From the NCBI GenBank assembly GCA_944384515.1, contig CALWTU010000073.1, positions 1 to 42,506 on the forward strand: 42,506 nt of DNA. Reading direction: 5' to 3'. Origin of the DNA: an uncultured Clostridia bacterium. Its GTDB lineage: Bacteria > Bacillota > Clostridia > Oscillospirales > CAG-272. Every line of letters begins with the position of its first letter. Positions within the stretch are counted from its first letter, which is position 1. Shown here piece by piece: positions 23,643 through 31,250 of the stretch. The notes below the pieces were generated by a model. It saw nothing but the letters and a program-made list of their open reading frames with translations, did no database searches and was not told the DNA's origin. The position numbers were made by a program, and so were the translations under genes.

Positions 23643-25766
23643 GTGGGAACAACAAACAAATACGGTGAAGCGCTTTATTCATTACCAAAGGTCGGTACAG
23701 CGGCTATAGAATTGTCACATTTTCCAACAAAGCATCAGGCGTTTATCTTCAGGGCGTATGAATATGTACCGATAGATAGGATCGCAAAGGTATTGGGAAC
23801 GGATGTTGAGACGGTAAGACATGCAGCCGGTGAAATGGGATTGCCCGATTACGCCCCGGGCGATCTGTGGCTGCGGCGCGGTTTTATTACGATCATTCGC
23901 AGAATGTGGCATATTTTACCGTATGAGCAGTTATTAGAGCTGCTGGACATGGACGAACAAACTCTTGCGCGTATGATGCGTCAAAATGATTTCCTTGATG
24001 TCAAACTGTCAGATAAGCCACTCTGTGAAAGAGTTGTGTGGCGAAAGCTCACCGAGGAAGAAAGAATAAGTACGCTCCGGATCAAAAAAGTGATGTGTTC
24101 GCTTGATCTGTCGGGAAAGCGACCGTTCGAATTTGAATATGATGTTCCAACGTTGCATTTTGAGGGTGAGCAGCGCTTTGCTACGCGTATGATCTATGCT
24201 TTTTCGGGCTTATATCAGAATGCATTTGAGGTGGATAGTGAGGAATTTTTGCCCGATGAGCAGTTGAAGGCATATCAGGCACTGGGTATCAATGGGATCT
24301 GGACCCAAGGCACACTCTCTCAACTCGCCCCTTTTCCGTTTGATCCTAGCGTTTCAGTAGGATATGAAAAGCGCATTGAAAAGATGATAGCGATGACCGA
24401 GCGCCTTGCTCGCTACGGTATCAAGCTTTATCTTTATCTCAACGAGCCGCGCTCAATGCCACTTACTTTTTTTGAAAAGCACTCTGAGTTGCTTGGACAT
24501 GTGAGGAATGATGAAGGGTGCCTCTGCACATCCAAGCCGCAGGTGCGGGATTATCTTAGGGATTCCGTTGAATCGATATGCCGTACCGTGCCATTGATAG
24601 GTGGCTTTTTCACCATAACCAGATCGGAAAATCTGACGAACTGCTACTCTCATTCCGGCTTTCCGAATAGACCTTGCAACTGTTCCAAATGTAAGAGTAG
24701 AAGCGTTGCGGATGTGATCTCCGAAACAATAAGCTGCTTTTCGGAGGGCGCGCAGCGTGTAGATCGGAACATCAAGGTGTTTGCGTGGAGCTGGGGATGG
24801 GATGAGTTTAATGAGGATATCATTAGACAGCTTCCCAAAGATGTTATACTCTTATCGCAGAGCGAATTGGATATTCCGTTTGAGATAGGCGGAGTTAAGG
24901 GTAATGTCCTTGACTATTCTATGAGCATTGTCGGTCCGGGAGAGCTTGCGCGCCGTGAATGGAAGATAGCAAGGGCTCGTGGATTAGAGGTTGGAGCAAA
25001 GGTGCAGATAAACACCACGTGGGAGGCATCCACCGTTCCCGCAATACCGATTTCACCGTCTGTCGAAGAGCATATGAGAAACCTTCAAAAAGAGGATGTC
25101 AAACACCTGCTGTTGAGTTGGACGCTTGGTGGATATCCATGTCACAATATTGTGGCGGCGGCAAGGTATTTCTACGAAAAATGTACGGGTCAAACTCAAA
25201 GTCCCACACTGTATGAAGCGGAAAAGCAATTCGTCGAGGCATTCAGAGAGTTTCCGTTCCATATCAATGTTCTCTATTTCGGACCGCAAAATGCGGGGCC
25301 CTCTAATCTTCTGTTTGAAAAGCCGACGGGATACAAAGCATCTATGACCTGCTTTGCCTATGATGATCTTAAAGGCTGGAGGTCGATATATCCGCTCAGC
25401 ACCTTTGAGGAGCAATTTTCAAAGCTATGTAAAAAATGGGAGATCGGCTTGGATATGCTGGATGAAGAAGATGAAAGTGAGACCGCTATTATGGCAAGAG
25501 CAACTTATTGCCTTTTTAAATCTTCTTTGAATCAAATCAGATTTATTCGCGCCAGAGACGAAGGGTTCTATTCAGATGCCGTATCTGCCGCAAAGGAAGA
25601 ATTGCTCACCGCAAAAAGAATGTTAGCGCTGATGAACAAAAACGCGGCAATCGGATATGAAGCGGCAAACCACTATTATTATTCCAAGGGGCAGCTTGCT
25701 GAAAAGATAATAAACTGTAACTACATAGTTGAGGTCTTTACAGGAAAGGAAAAAGAATCTGTTTAG
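23643..25766 (+). CDS. putative glycoside hydrolase with N-terminal HTH-like region
   Basis: I start at GTG 23643 because AAGGAGG lies 8 nt before it; ATG 23625 would place that site inside the gene. The 707-residue protein has two helix-turn-helix-like stretches first (about 40-115: PIDRIAKVLGTDVETVRHA and PYEQLLELLDMDEQTLARMM). A TIM-barrel-like region follows (about 210-530) with GINGIWTQGTLSQL, YGIKLYLYLNEPR, GGFFTITRSENLTNC and FAWSWGWDEFNED, resembling GH20-type or DUF4838-like glycosidases. A CNCSKCKSR cluster could bind metal. No signal peptide is visible. The exact family and substrate are not recognised. It is intact and monocistronic, amid broken genes. Confidence 0.65.
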   Translation: MGTTNKYGEALYSLPKVGTAAIELSHFPTKHQAFIFRAYEYVPIDRIAKVLGTDVETVRHAAGEMGLPDYAPGDLWLRRGFITIIRRMWHILPYEQLLELLDMDEQTLARMMRQNDFLDVKLSDKPLCERVVWRKLTEEERISTLRIKKVMCSLDLSGKRPFEFEYDVPTLHFEGEQRFATRMIYAFSGLYQNAFEVDSEEFLPDEQLKAYQALGINGIWTQGTLSQLAPFPFDPSVSVGYEKRIEKMIAMTERLARYGIKLYLYLNEPRSMPLTFFEKHSELLGHVRNDEGCLCTSKPQVRDYLRDSVESICRTVPLIGGFFTITRSENLTNCYSHSGFPNRPCNCSKCKSRSVADVISETISCFSEGAQRVDRNIKVFAWSWGWDEFNEDIIRQLPKDVILLSQSELDIPFEIGGVKGNVLDYSMSIVGPGELARREWKIARARGLEVGAKVQINTTWEASTVPAIPISPSVEEHMRNLQKEDVKHLLLSWTLGGYPCHNIVAAARYFYEKCTGQTQSPTLYEAEKQFVEAFREFPFHINVLYFGPQNAGPSNLLFEKPTGYKASMTCFAYDDLKGWRSIYPLSTFEEQFSKLCKKWEIGLDMLDEEDESETAIMARATYCLFKSSLNQIRFIRARDEGFYSDAVSAAKEELLTAKRMLALMNKNAAIGYEAANHYYYSKGQLAEKIINCNYIVEVFTGKEKESV

Positions 25767-25777
25767 GCGAAGATTGA

Positions 25778-25836
25778 ATAGGTTCCCGCTTTAGAACCCC
25801 GTAACAATCGGAGTCGAGAGTGGGAATCTTCTTTTA
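25778..25836 (+). terminator. terminator after the putative glycosidase
   Basis: A long imperfect stem (GGTTCCCGCT near 25782 with AGTGGGAATC near 25819) is followed by CTTCTTTTATTT. It also abuts the 3' end of the convergent transposase remnant and may belong to that element. Confidence 0.55.
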
Positions 25837-26317
25837 TTTGCAAGTGCGCGTAAAGAACTCCGTTTCAAATTGAAGCGGAGTTTTCATGTTCAATTTTCTA
25901 TGCGGTCGCTCGGCGTTATAAAAATGAAAATATTCTCTCATCACCGCATCCAATTCTTGTGGATTTTCATAAAGATGGTGATAGATCGCCTCTTTTTTTC
26001 AAAGTATGAAAAAATGATTCACATACCGGGTTGTCATACGGAGTTCCCGGCGTGGAAAAGGATTGTGTAATATGTAACTCTCTCAATCGTTTGCGAAAGG
26101 CATATGCGGTATATTGCACGCCCTGGTCGCTGTGGAACATCAGCCCGTTTGGTTTTCCTCGGGAGTTGTATGCATCATCAAAGGTTTTCATTACGAGTGT
26201 TGTATCAATAAGATCGGAAATCCCATATTTTTTGATGGTTTCCGCAATCGTGTGATTGGTCTGATAATACTTGACAACTTCTTCTTTGAAACTTTGTGGA
26301 TAAATCTTTTTCTGCAT
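25834..26317 (-). pseudogene. IS3/IS150-type transposase remnant (internal deletion and frameshift)
   Basis: The first 30 residues (KKIYPQSFKEEVVKYYQ...IKKYGIS) are the HTH start of an OrfA. They join directly to the end of an OrfB rve domain: GLMFHSDQGVQYTAYAFRKR, FSTPGTPYDNPVCESFFHT. Roughly 200 residues, including the first catalytic Asp region, are therefore deleted. The frame breaks at an A7 run near 25996. Shifting one base restores the expected EAIYHHLYENPQELD and FHFYNAERPHRKLNMKTPLQ to a TAA at 25834. Terminal inverted repeats were not identified. It cannot encode an active transposase. Confidence 0.85.
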
Positions 26318-26380
26318 AATATTCTCCTTTTTGAAATATTAAATATTATACAACAAAAAAGTTAATATTTTTAGCTAATA

Positions 26381-26413
26381 AAAAATCGGGCCGGCTTTTG
26401 CAAGTCAACCCGA
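26381..26413 (-). terminator. terminator after the DUF4926 gene
   Basis: An approximately 11-bp stem with one mismatch (TCGGG 26386-26390 with CCCGA 26409-26413 at its base) is followed on the minus strand by T5. Confidence 0.65.
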
Positions 26414-26427
26414 ACATTGTGATTATT

Positions 26428-26613
26428 TTAAGCTTTACTAACTAATACTAACTGATCTTTGGGTGTCATAATGACATCTATGGTGTTTCCTTTGTCATCA
26501 AAATATTCGACCTCAAACATAGTGCCATCATAGTCATGTACGATTGTGCCTTCTGTTCCAAGCGGCAAACCGCTAAATTCTCTAGTCAACTTAACTACAT
26601 CTAATTCTTTCAT
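26428..26613 (-). CDS. DUF4926-type small protein (possible immunity protein)
   Basis: This 61-residue protein matches the DUF4926 pattern: an ELDVVKLTREF start, a TEGTIVHDYDGTMFEVEYFD core and a final PKDQLVLV, a small SH3-like barrel. A GGAGG-type site precedes it. DUF4926 proteins are commonly encoded right after DUF6883-type toxin domains, as here (10-nt gap), and are predicted to be immunity partners. That role is inferred from the pairing. Confidence 0.75.
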   Translation of the reverse strand: MKELDVVKLTREFSGLPLGTEGTIVHDYDGTMFEVEYFDDKGNTIDVIMTPKDQLVLVSKA

Positions 26614-26622
26614 ATAGCCTCC

Positions 26623-27024
26623 TTAATCGGGATATACAGTAATAATTTTATACGTGACTTGTCCGTGATCTTTTTGAATTACAACTACGACCTTCGCTGA
26701 TACACTTTGACCGTTTTTACCAATTAATGTGGTGTGATATGTATGTTTCACCCCGTACTGAGTAGTTTCAGTTTTGCTTGGCGTTTTTCCAATGATTGAC
26801 TTTGTCACATTTTCGTGAAAGAGTTTGGAATCACTTTGAGAATATCCTAAAACATCTTTCATAAATTTTGCTTTTGCAGAACCTACCGGATGGTCAGGAT
26901 TCAGCAAGTACCCCTCGGTTTTTTGCTGACTATACTGTAAATCCGACGTGTTTTTTATGGGTGCAGAACTATTGTTGTTCGCTCCCTTAGTGTTTGAATA
27001 GTTTCCTGACATACCTGCGCCCAT
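26623..27024 (-). CDS. DUF6883-like orphan toxin C-terminal domain
   Basis: The 133-residue protein has a Ser/Asn-rich linker of about 30 residues. A domain follows beginning YLLNPDHPVGSAKAKFMKDVLGYSQSD and ending in beta strands, typical of the DUF6883 family found at the C-terminal tips of polymorphic toxins. The long N-terminal delivery region is absent, so this is an orphan toxin-tip cassette with its likely immunity gene downstream. Its ATG overlaps the stop of the DUF4417 fragment by 1 nt, and GGAGGG lies just before. Toxicity is inferred only. Confidence 0.65.
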   Translation of the reverse strand: MGAGMSGNYSNTKGANNNSSAPIKNTSDLQYSQQKTEGYLLNPDHPVGSAKAKFMKDVLGYSQSDSKLFHENVTKSIIGKTPSKTETTQYGVKHTYHTTLIGKNGQSVSAKVVVVIQKDHGQVTYKIITVYPD

Positions 27025-27371
27025 TATACCGCCCTCCTTCTTTTTGTGGAAGTCCAGTCGGGATAATTAACAAAATGAGTTCTGTCCCTGAATTCGCCGA
27101 AAATACATTCTGGCATACCGCCGTATACAAGCACCACCTCGGGGGTGAGTTCATCCAGCATAGCTGCTAAACCTTTGCGAAAATAATTCTTATTTTCTCG
27201 GCTCTTAATACATCCATATGTACCAATGGAAACAATACTGTTTTTAGGTGCGCCAATAAATGCAAATTTTTCGGGCAGTTCAATTGTTGTAAAGGATATG
27301 TTATAATAATCAATGCCCAGTTGGTTATTATAATATATCCGACGCGAGAAAGCATTTCTTGGTTGCGCCAA
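27024..27371 (-). pseudogene. C-terminal half of a DUF4417 protein
   Basis: About 95 residues match the end of DUF4417 proteins: FAFIGAPKNSIVSIGTYGC, YFRKGLAAMLDELTPEVVLV and YGGMPECIF. The N-terminal half usual in this phage- and ICE-associated family is absent. The frame is closed upstream by a stop, and the only early start is a TTG without a good ribosome binding site. It was probably joined to the ImmA/IrrE remnant by the same deletion that truncated that gene. Confidence 0.6.
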
Positions 27372-27401
27372 CAGCCTATGAGATGCTTTTTTGCTTTTTT
27401 A

Positions 27402-27758
27402 TTAAAACCATTGCCGCGCCCTCCTTTCCAAAGGAGTTTTCGGTTCGGGTTTGCGATAATTATGCAAAATATGTGCGCGATAGCCACCAATGCCCTCGGC
27501 GGCACCATCGTAAATACTCGATTTTACCTCTATCGTGTAATGACCTTCAAAGTCGGGAACGCATCGTGCGGGAATATCGCCCTCAATTTCATCATCCTCA
27601 ACGACCAAACAAGTGACAGCGGGAATAACGGAAGGAATTCTTTCAAAAGCATCCATTACATCGAAGCGATATTTATTTTTGCATTTAAACAACTTGCGAA
27701 TAAACCGCGCGATACCTCGCAGCTCTTCTCGGGACGTAGGTTTTGTCTTATAATCCAC
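27402..27758 (-). pseudogene. truncated ImmA/IrrE-family metallopeptidase
   Basis: GTG 27758, with AGGA upstream, overlaps the end of the XRE gene and starts a frame with the ImmA/IrrE N-terminal pattern: SREELRGIARFIRKLFKCKN, YRFDVMDAFERIP, IPARCVPDFEGHYTIEVKSS and YDGAAEGIGGYRAHILH. At exactly that point the expected HExxH zinc motif should follow, but the sequence becomes unrelated and stops. The 118-residue product thus lacks its catalytic site. The usual pairing with an upstream XRE repressor is preserved. Confidence 0.75.
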
Positions 27759-28119
27759 TCTTTTTGTTCCTCGCAATAATTTCCAAGATTTCTTTCGCGG
27801 TTTCATCATCCATATCATCGAAAGAGCGCTGGAATTGTATTGCGGCACTTCTTTGTGTAATTGACGAACGGGAAAGATTGATTTTGATGCTGGTCTTTGA
27901 TTCTTCGATGGCTTGTTTTAATTCCGAGATTTCTTTTTCCTTCAAATTATAATGCTCGGAAATCAGAGTCACCCACTCTTCGGGAACAGGCCTTTTTCCG
28001 CACTCTACGGATGAGATATATGCGCTTGTTACCTTCAAAAATTTACTTGCGTCGCTCAATATCTCGTGGTGTTTGATCCTTAATGTTCTGAAAAATTCTC
28101 CAAAAGGTGTATAGCTCAT
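27748..28119 (-). CDS. XRE-family repressor of an ImmA-type pair
   Basis: Started at ATG 28119 with a GGAGG site (the longer frame adds promoter sequence), the protein has 123 residues. The N-terminal HTH reads FGEFFRTLRIKHHEILSDAS, then FLKVTSAYISSVECGKRPVP. A helical C-terminal half follows (LKEKEISELKQAIEESKTSI). It is like repressors of integrative elements that are cleaved by a partner ImmA protease, whose gene here is broken, so induction by that route should be lost. It has its own strong promoter. Confidence 0.88.
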   Translation of the reverse strand: MSYTPFGEFFRTLRIKHHEILSDASKFLKVTSAYISSVECGKRPVPEEWVTLISEHYNLKEKEISELKQAIEESKTSIKINLSRSSITQRSAAIQFQRSFDDMDDETAKEILEIIARNKKSGL

Positions 28120-28161
28120 TTTGCGCCTCCAATATACACTAATTTCCAATTCAACGTCTAT

Positions 28162-28190
28162 AGTATAGCACACTTAATTTGTCTTGTCAA
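28162..28190 (-). promoter_or_regulatory. promoter of the XRE repressor gene
   Basis: On the minus strand, TTGACA (28190-28185), a 17-nt spacer and TATACT (28167-28162) lie about 45 nt before the repressor start. Confidence 0.8.
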
Positions 28191-28234
28191 CATCTTTTGT
28201 TAAAAAAATCAATCATATTTTGTTAAAATTCAAG

Positions 28235-28335
28235 TTGGCATCTATTTTGGATGCACATGAAATTGCCTCAAAAGTTGAAAAGACTTTGATTTTATTGACT
28301 TTTTCGCTGTGGCATCTAAATTGGTTGCAATGAAG
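28235..28335. repeat. two imperfect direct repeats
   Basis: TGGCATCTATTTTGGATGCA (near 28237) recurs as TGGCATCTAAATTGGTTGCA (near 28310), each followed by an ATGAA-like end. They lie between the divergent XRE gene and the next element. They could be regulator sites or element ends; the role is unknown. Confidence 0.45.
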
Positions 28336-28347
28336 CGCACCGATGGT

Positions 28348-28523
28348 GTATGAAAAATGAAGCAGAACTTCGTTCTGTGAAGCGAGCCTTCGGCTCACGG
28401 AGAGGTTACTGTGCGCTTCGCTTCATGGCGGCAGAGCCGCCGCTTAATAGAAGCCGCAAGGATTCTGCTTCATATTCGCATAGCGAATGCTTCATTGACA
28501 AAGCTTTGAATTTATGATATAAT
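28348..28523 (+). repeat. hairpin-rich intergenic element carrying a perfect promoter
   Basis: A chain of short stems (AGAACTTCGTTCT, GAGCCTTCGGCTC, CGGCAGAGCCG, TTCGCATAGCGAA), with outer GAAGCAGAA...TTCTGCTTC, leads into TTGACA (28495-28500), a 17-nt spacer and an extended TGATATAAT (-10 at 28518-28523). The promoter faces the 28607/28684 genes. The design parallels the element before 23604. Confidence 0.6.
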
Positions 28524-28549
28524 TATTTCAACAAATAATCAAAACTCTC

Positions 28550-28577
28550 TGGACTTTTCTCATTCTTTCGGTATAAT
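28550..28577 (+). promoter_or_regulatory. second predicted promoter before the small ORF
   Basis: TGGACT (28550-28555), a 16-nt spacer and TATAAT (28572-28577), 30 nt before ATG 28607. It may be the original promoter of the unit. Confidence 0.5.
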
Positions 28578-28606
28578 GTGTATTACCACCCGAAAGGAGC
28601 GCGAAA

Positions 28607-28669
28607 ATGATAGACTTAGCAACGCTCATTTCATCAATAAACAGTATTAACGTTTTTATTTCTAAATAG
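28607..28669 (+). CDS. 20-residue small ORF (leader peptide or gene remnant)
   Basis: ATG 28607 has a strong AAAGGAG site 10 nt upstream. The frame encodes MIDLATLISSINSINVFISK and ends with TAG, 14 nt before the next ATG. It may be a leader peptide or the start of a truncated gene. No family is recognised. Confidence 0.4.
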   Translation: MIDLATLISSINSINVFISK

Positions 28670-28683
28670 ACTGGAGAAGTTAT

Positions 28684-29295
28684 ATGAAAACAGAAGCTAT
28701 GCGCGAGCCGAAAAAAGGCACAAACATCTATTGCAGCTTTGCAGATGAATCTTGGAAAGAAGAGCTTATTCAAGCCTACTCATTTCGTTTCACGGAAACT
28801 CCGGATTTCAAGCAGAGGGATAATCACATCACAACGGCTGTAAATTCTGAGCACAGGGAGGGGTTTGATAACATTAGCTTGCTCTCTCCGGATACCTATA
28901 CCGCGGGGGTGAAATTAACGCTTCGTTGCTCGTTTGACGGCATCGGATGCCCTGAAATAATTCTTGTGAGAAAGCCGGAAAAATGCCAAGATGGAGCCGT
29001 GCGTTACGGCGAATGCTTTGAGGTTGTCTTATGGAAAAACGGTGTCAACGTTTGGCGCCATTTTATGGATGATAATCACAAATGCAGCTGGCATAAACGT
29101 CTTGGACTGACGATGTCCGTAGCAGAAAAGGACATACACGAGTTTAATGTGGAAACTAAAGCAGGCTACATTGTTTTTAGTGTTAACGATATAAAAGCAG
29201 AACTGCGCACCGAGGACTTATTTGAAGAATTTTACGTAGGTGTAACTGCGTGTGAGGGAATCGTGCGTCTTTATGATTTTAAGGTTGAGTGTTAA
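28684..29295 (+). CDS. conserved-looking protein of unknown function, beta-rich
   Basis: The 203-residue protein starts at ATG 28684 with GGAGAAG just upstream. Residues from about 70 to the end alternate strands (AGVKLTLRCSFDG, PEIILVRKP, CFEVVLWKNGVNVWRHFMDD, AGYIVFSVNDIKAEL, FYVGVTACEGIVRLYDFKVE), suggesting a jelly-roll or concanavalin-like carbohydrate-binding fold. No signal peptide or membrane segment is seen. I do not recognise the family. It is driven by the promoters at 28495-28523 and 28550-28577. Confidence 0.65.
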   Translation: MKTEAMREPKKGTNIYCSFADESWKEELIQAYSFRFTETPDFKQRDNHITTAVNSEHREGFDNISLLSPDTYTAGVKLTLRCSFDGIGCPEIILVRKPEKCQDGAVRYGECFEVVLWKNGVNVWRHFMDDNHKCSWHKRLGLTMSVAEKDIHEFNVETKAGYIVFSVNDIKAELRTEDLFEEFYVGVTACEGIVRLYDFKVEC

Positions 29296-29597
29296 TACCT
29301 ATTCACTCTTCACTCTTCACTTTTCACTCATTTTTCCCGGATTCTATGACTTTTTCGGTGGTTTAGATTTGTAAGGGTCCTTTTCACTTTTCCCGCTTAA
29401 CCCCTATCAAATAAACTTGACCCAAACCGTGACCCATACGGGAGTTTGGAGCGGTTAGGGGTAGAGAGTCTCGGAAAGTTCCCTCCCGACTTCAATCTCA
29501 ACAATACTTTCTGCACCACTATTTGCTCTGGGGGTATAGCCATTTTTCTTTTTCTGTGATAGAGTGGTAAATCACATCACAACAGAAATGGGAATAG
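29296..29597. other. intergenic region with CTTCACT repeats
   Basis: After the 203-residue gene comes a CTTCACT-type tract (29302-29329), related to 22977-23038, then sequence with a weak inverted repeat (TAACCCCTA near 29398, TTAGGGGTA near 29455). No gene is supported. Confidence 0.5.
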
Positions 29598-30017
29598 ATG
29601 AACTTGAATGTTATAGCCTATATTTTTGAGGTAGCCCTACCGGTATGGTTCTTCGGATGCATTGTGACATATCGCCTGGGGCGTGTGCTGCCGGTAGAGG
29701 GCATGGGCACAAAAAGTGCTGAATTCGGCATGTTTGTCATCTATACAGCAAGCCTTGCACTAAGGACTGCTTTTGTGCAGGCAGGAAAATGGTTTATGCT
29801 GGTAGTATTGGTTTTCTGGTTAGTGGTGCAGTATTTCTGCCATTGGCATTTTACAATTTTCGGAGCAACTCCAGAAAAAATCCGTGGATATAATCAGTGC
29901 TTTGAAAGCACCCTTTGTATTGTACCACGCCGGGAGGATAGATTGATTCCGGACTTTTATCATATTGCCCTGTATGGTCTAATTGTTTTGAATCTTGTAT
30001 TCCTATGTCTAGTATAG
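29598..30017 (+). CDS. small multi-pass membrane protein of unknown function
   Basis: The 139-residue protein has about four hydrophobic segments (VIAYIFEVALPVWFFGCIV, FGMFVIYTASLALRTAFV, WFMLVVLVFWLVVQYFCHW, FYHIALYGLIVLNLVFLCLV) with short charged loops. The ribosome binding site (GGGAA) is weak. I recognise no family. Its end lies 32 nt from the convergent integrase remnant, so it may be cargo of the same former element. Confidence 0.5.
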   Translation: MNLNVIAYIFEVALPVWFFGCIVTYRLGRVLPVEGMGTKSAEFGMFVIYTASLALRTAFVQAGKWFMLVVLVFWLVVQYFCHWHFTIFGATPEKIRGYNQCFESTLCIVPRREDRLIPDFYHIALYGLIVLNLVFLCLV

Positions 30018-30048
30018 AAAGGTTAGCCAAGTAGTTTTTAGCCATCAC

Positions 30049-30545
30049 TCACCCCTCAATCGTCCCCGCCGGCACACTCCCCATGATCTGTGCCGCCTGC
30101 CTTAGGGCGGCACTGGTGATGTGGGCATAGGAGTCCAAGGTAAAGCCCGCGGAGAAGTGGCCCAGCATCCCGGACACGGTTTTCACATCCACCACGTTTT
30201 GCAGGGCCAGCGTGGCAAAGGTGTGTCTCAGATCGTGAAAACGCACCTTGGGCAGCCCTGCCCGTTTCAGCACTCGATGCAGCATATACAGCACACTATC
30301 CGGGGAGATGGGCCCGCCATTGGGGGACGGAAACACCCATGGGCTATTCCCCACTTTTCTCCTCTGTTCTTTCAGAACGCTTACCGTATCCTCTGCCAGG
30401 GGCAGGTTGCGGTAGGCGATTTTCGTTTTCAGGGGCGCTTCCACCACTTCCCCGTTGATGCGAGAGACTTGCCGCCGTACCCGGAGGTCACCCCTTTCCA
30501 GATCAACATCTTCCCATTTCAGCCGCAGCGAGAACGCTGAACCCC
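30049..30545 (-). pseudogene. C-terminal fragment of a tyrosine recombinase (phage/ICE integrase)
   Basis: The frame holds the end of the catalytic domain: LKWEDVDLERGDLRVRRQVS at the 5' limit, then RFHDLRHTFATLALQ, SGMLGHFSAGFTLDSYAHI. The second Arg, both His and the Tyr nucleophile are therefore present. The N-terminal arm-binding and core-binding domains are missing, and sequence upstream of about 30545 is unrelated. The fragment is clearly GC-richer than its neighbours, a sign of transfer. It is not expected to be active. Confidence 0.85.
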
Positions 30546-30592
30546 ATATCCCGGGAAGCGGGTGCAGGATTTTTCAAATCAAATTTATAGAA

Positions 30593-30638
30593 AAATGGCA
30601 GCTCAATCTGAAAATTGGGCTGCCATTTCATTTTTATC
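30593..30638. terminator. bidirectional terminator between accessory region and scf operon
   Basis: A perfect 10-bp stem AAATGGCAGC/GCTGCCATTT (30593-30602 with 30619-30628) with an extended inner stem and T-rich flanks on both sides. On the minus strand it ends the scf operon. Confidence 0.8.
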
Positions 30639-30704
30639 CGCCCGAGGATTTATTCGGGGGGGGTTTGAGATTTTCTTTTGCGCATTTACCGTGACGGCAA
30701 AATA

Positions 30705-31250
30705 TCACAGAAGTTTGTCGTCATAAACGGCGCGGGCGCCGCCGATAAATTTTGGGCGGGTCCTTGCGCAAATAATTATCGCCTCGCCTATACGGTTGAG
30801 CGAGAGCCTTACAGGCACTGCAACAGGCTTGAGGTGCATACCGATAAGCGTGCCGCCTATATCTATGCCGGCGTCGGCTCTGATATTTTCAAGGGCAACG
30901 GGATCCTTAAATCTTTTGTATGCAGTTGTTGCAAACGAGCCGCCTGCCTTGGGCTGAGGGACAACATTTACAATATCGCACTTGCCTACTGCTTCCCTCT
31001 CAACGATAATGGCACGGTTAAGGTGCTCACAGCACTGCGCGGCAATATAAATTCCCTTGCCGTCAAAAACACTGCTCAGTCCCTCATACACCGCCTCGGC
31101 GGTTGAAAGAGAGGAGTCGCTGCCTATTTTTTTGCCGCAGACCTCACTTGAAGAACATCCGACAACAACTATATCTCCCGCACGCAGTCCTGCCGCAGAA
31201 ACCAGCTCCTCTGCCACCTTTGCGGCTTGATTTTTAATGTTCTCTGTCAT
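30705..31250 (-). CDS. TIGR01440 / YwlG family protein
   Basis: This roughly 181-residue protein starts at ATG 31250 with AGGAG upstream and overlaps the end of the ECF gene by 17 nt. It matches the TIGR01440 (DUF436) family: DIVVVGCSSSEVCGKKIGSD, then AAQCCEHLNRAIIVER, VVPQPKAGGSFATTAY and DAGIDIGGTLIGMHLKPV. The conserved cysteine and histidine (QCCEHLNR) suggest an enzyme or metal site, but the function of the family is not established. It is the last gene of the operon before the terminator at 30593-30638. Confidence 0.9.
   Translation of the reverse strand: MTENIKNQAAKVAEELVSAAGLRAGDIVVVGCSSSEVCGKKIGSDSSLSTAEAVYEGLSSVFDGKGIYIAAQCCEHLNRAIIVEREAVGKCDIVNVVPQPKAGGSFATTAYKRFKDPVALENIRADAGIDIGGTLIGMHLKPVAVPVRLSLNRIGEAIIICARTRPKFIGGARAVYDDKLL

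Noticed and set aside
25970-26010. Programmed frameshift in the transposase
   Set aside because: In IS3 elements the A-rich slippery site lies between OrfA and OrfB. Here the A7 run is near the end of OrfB and the gene also has a large deletion, so decay is the simpler explanation.
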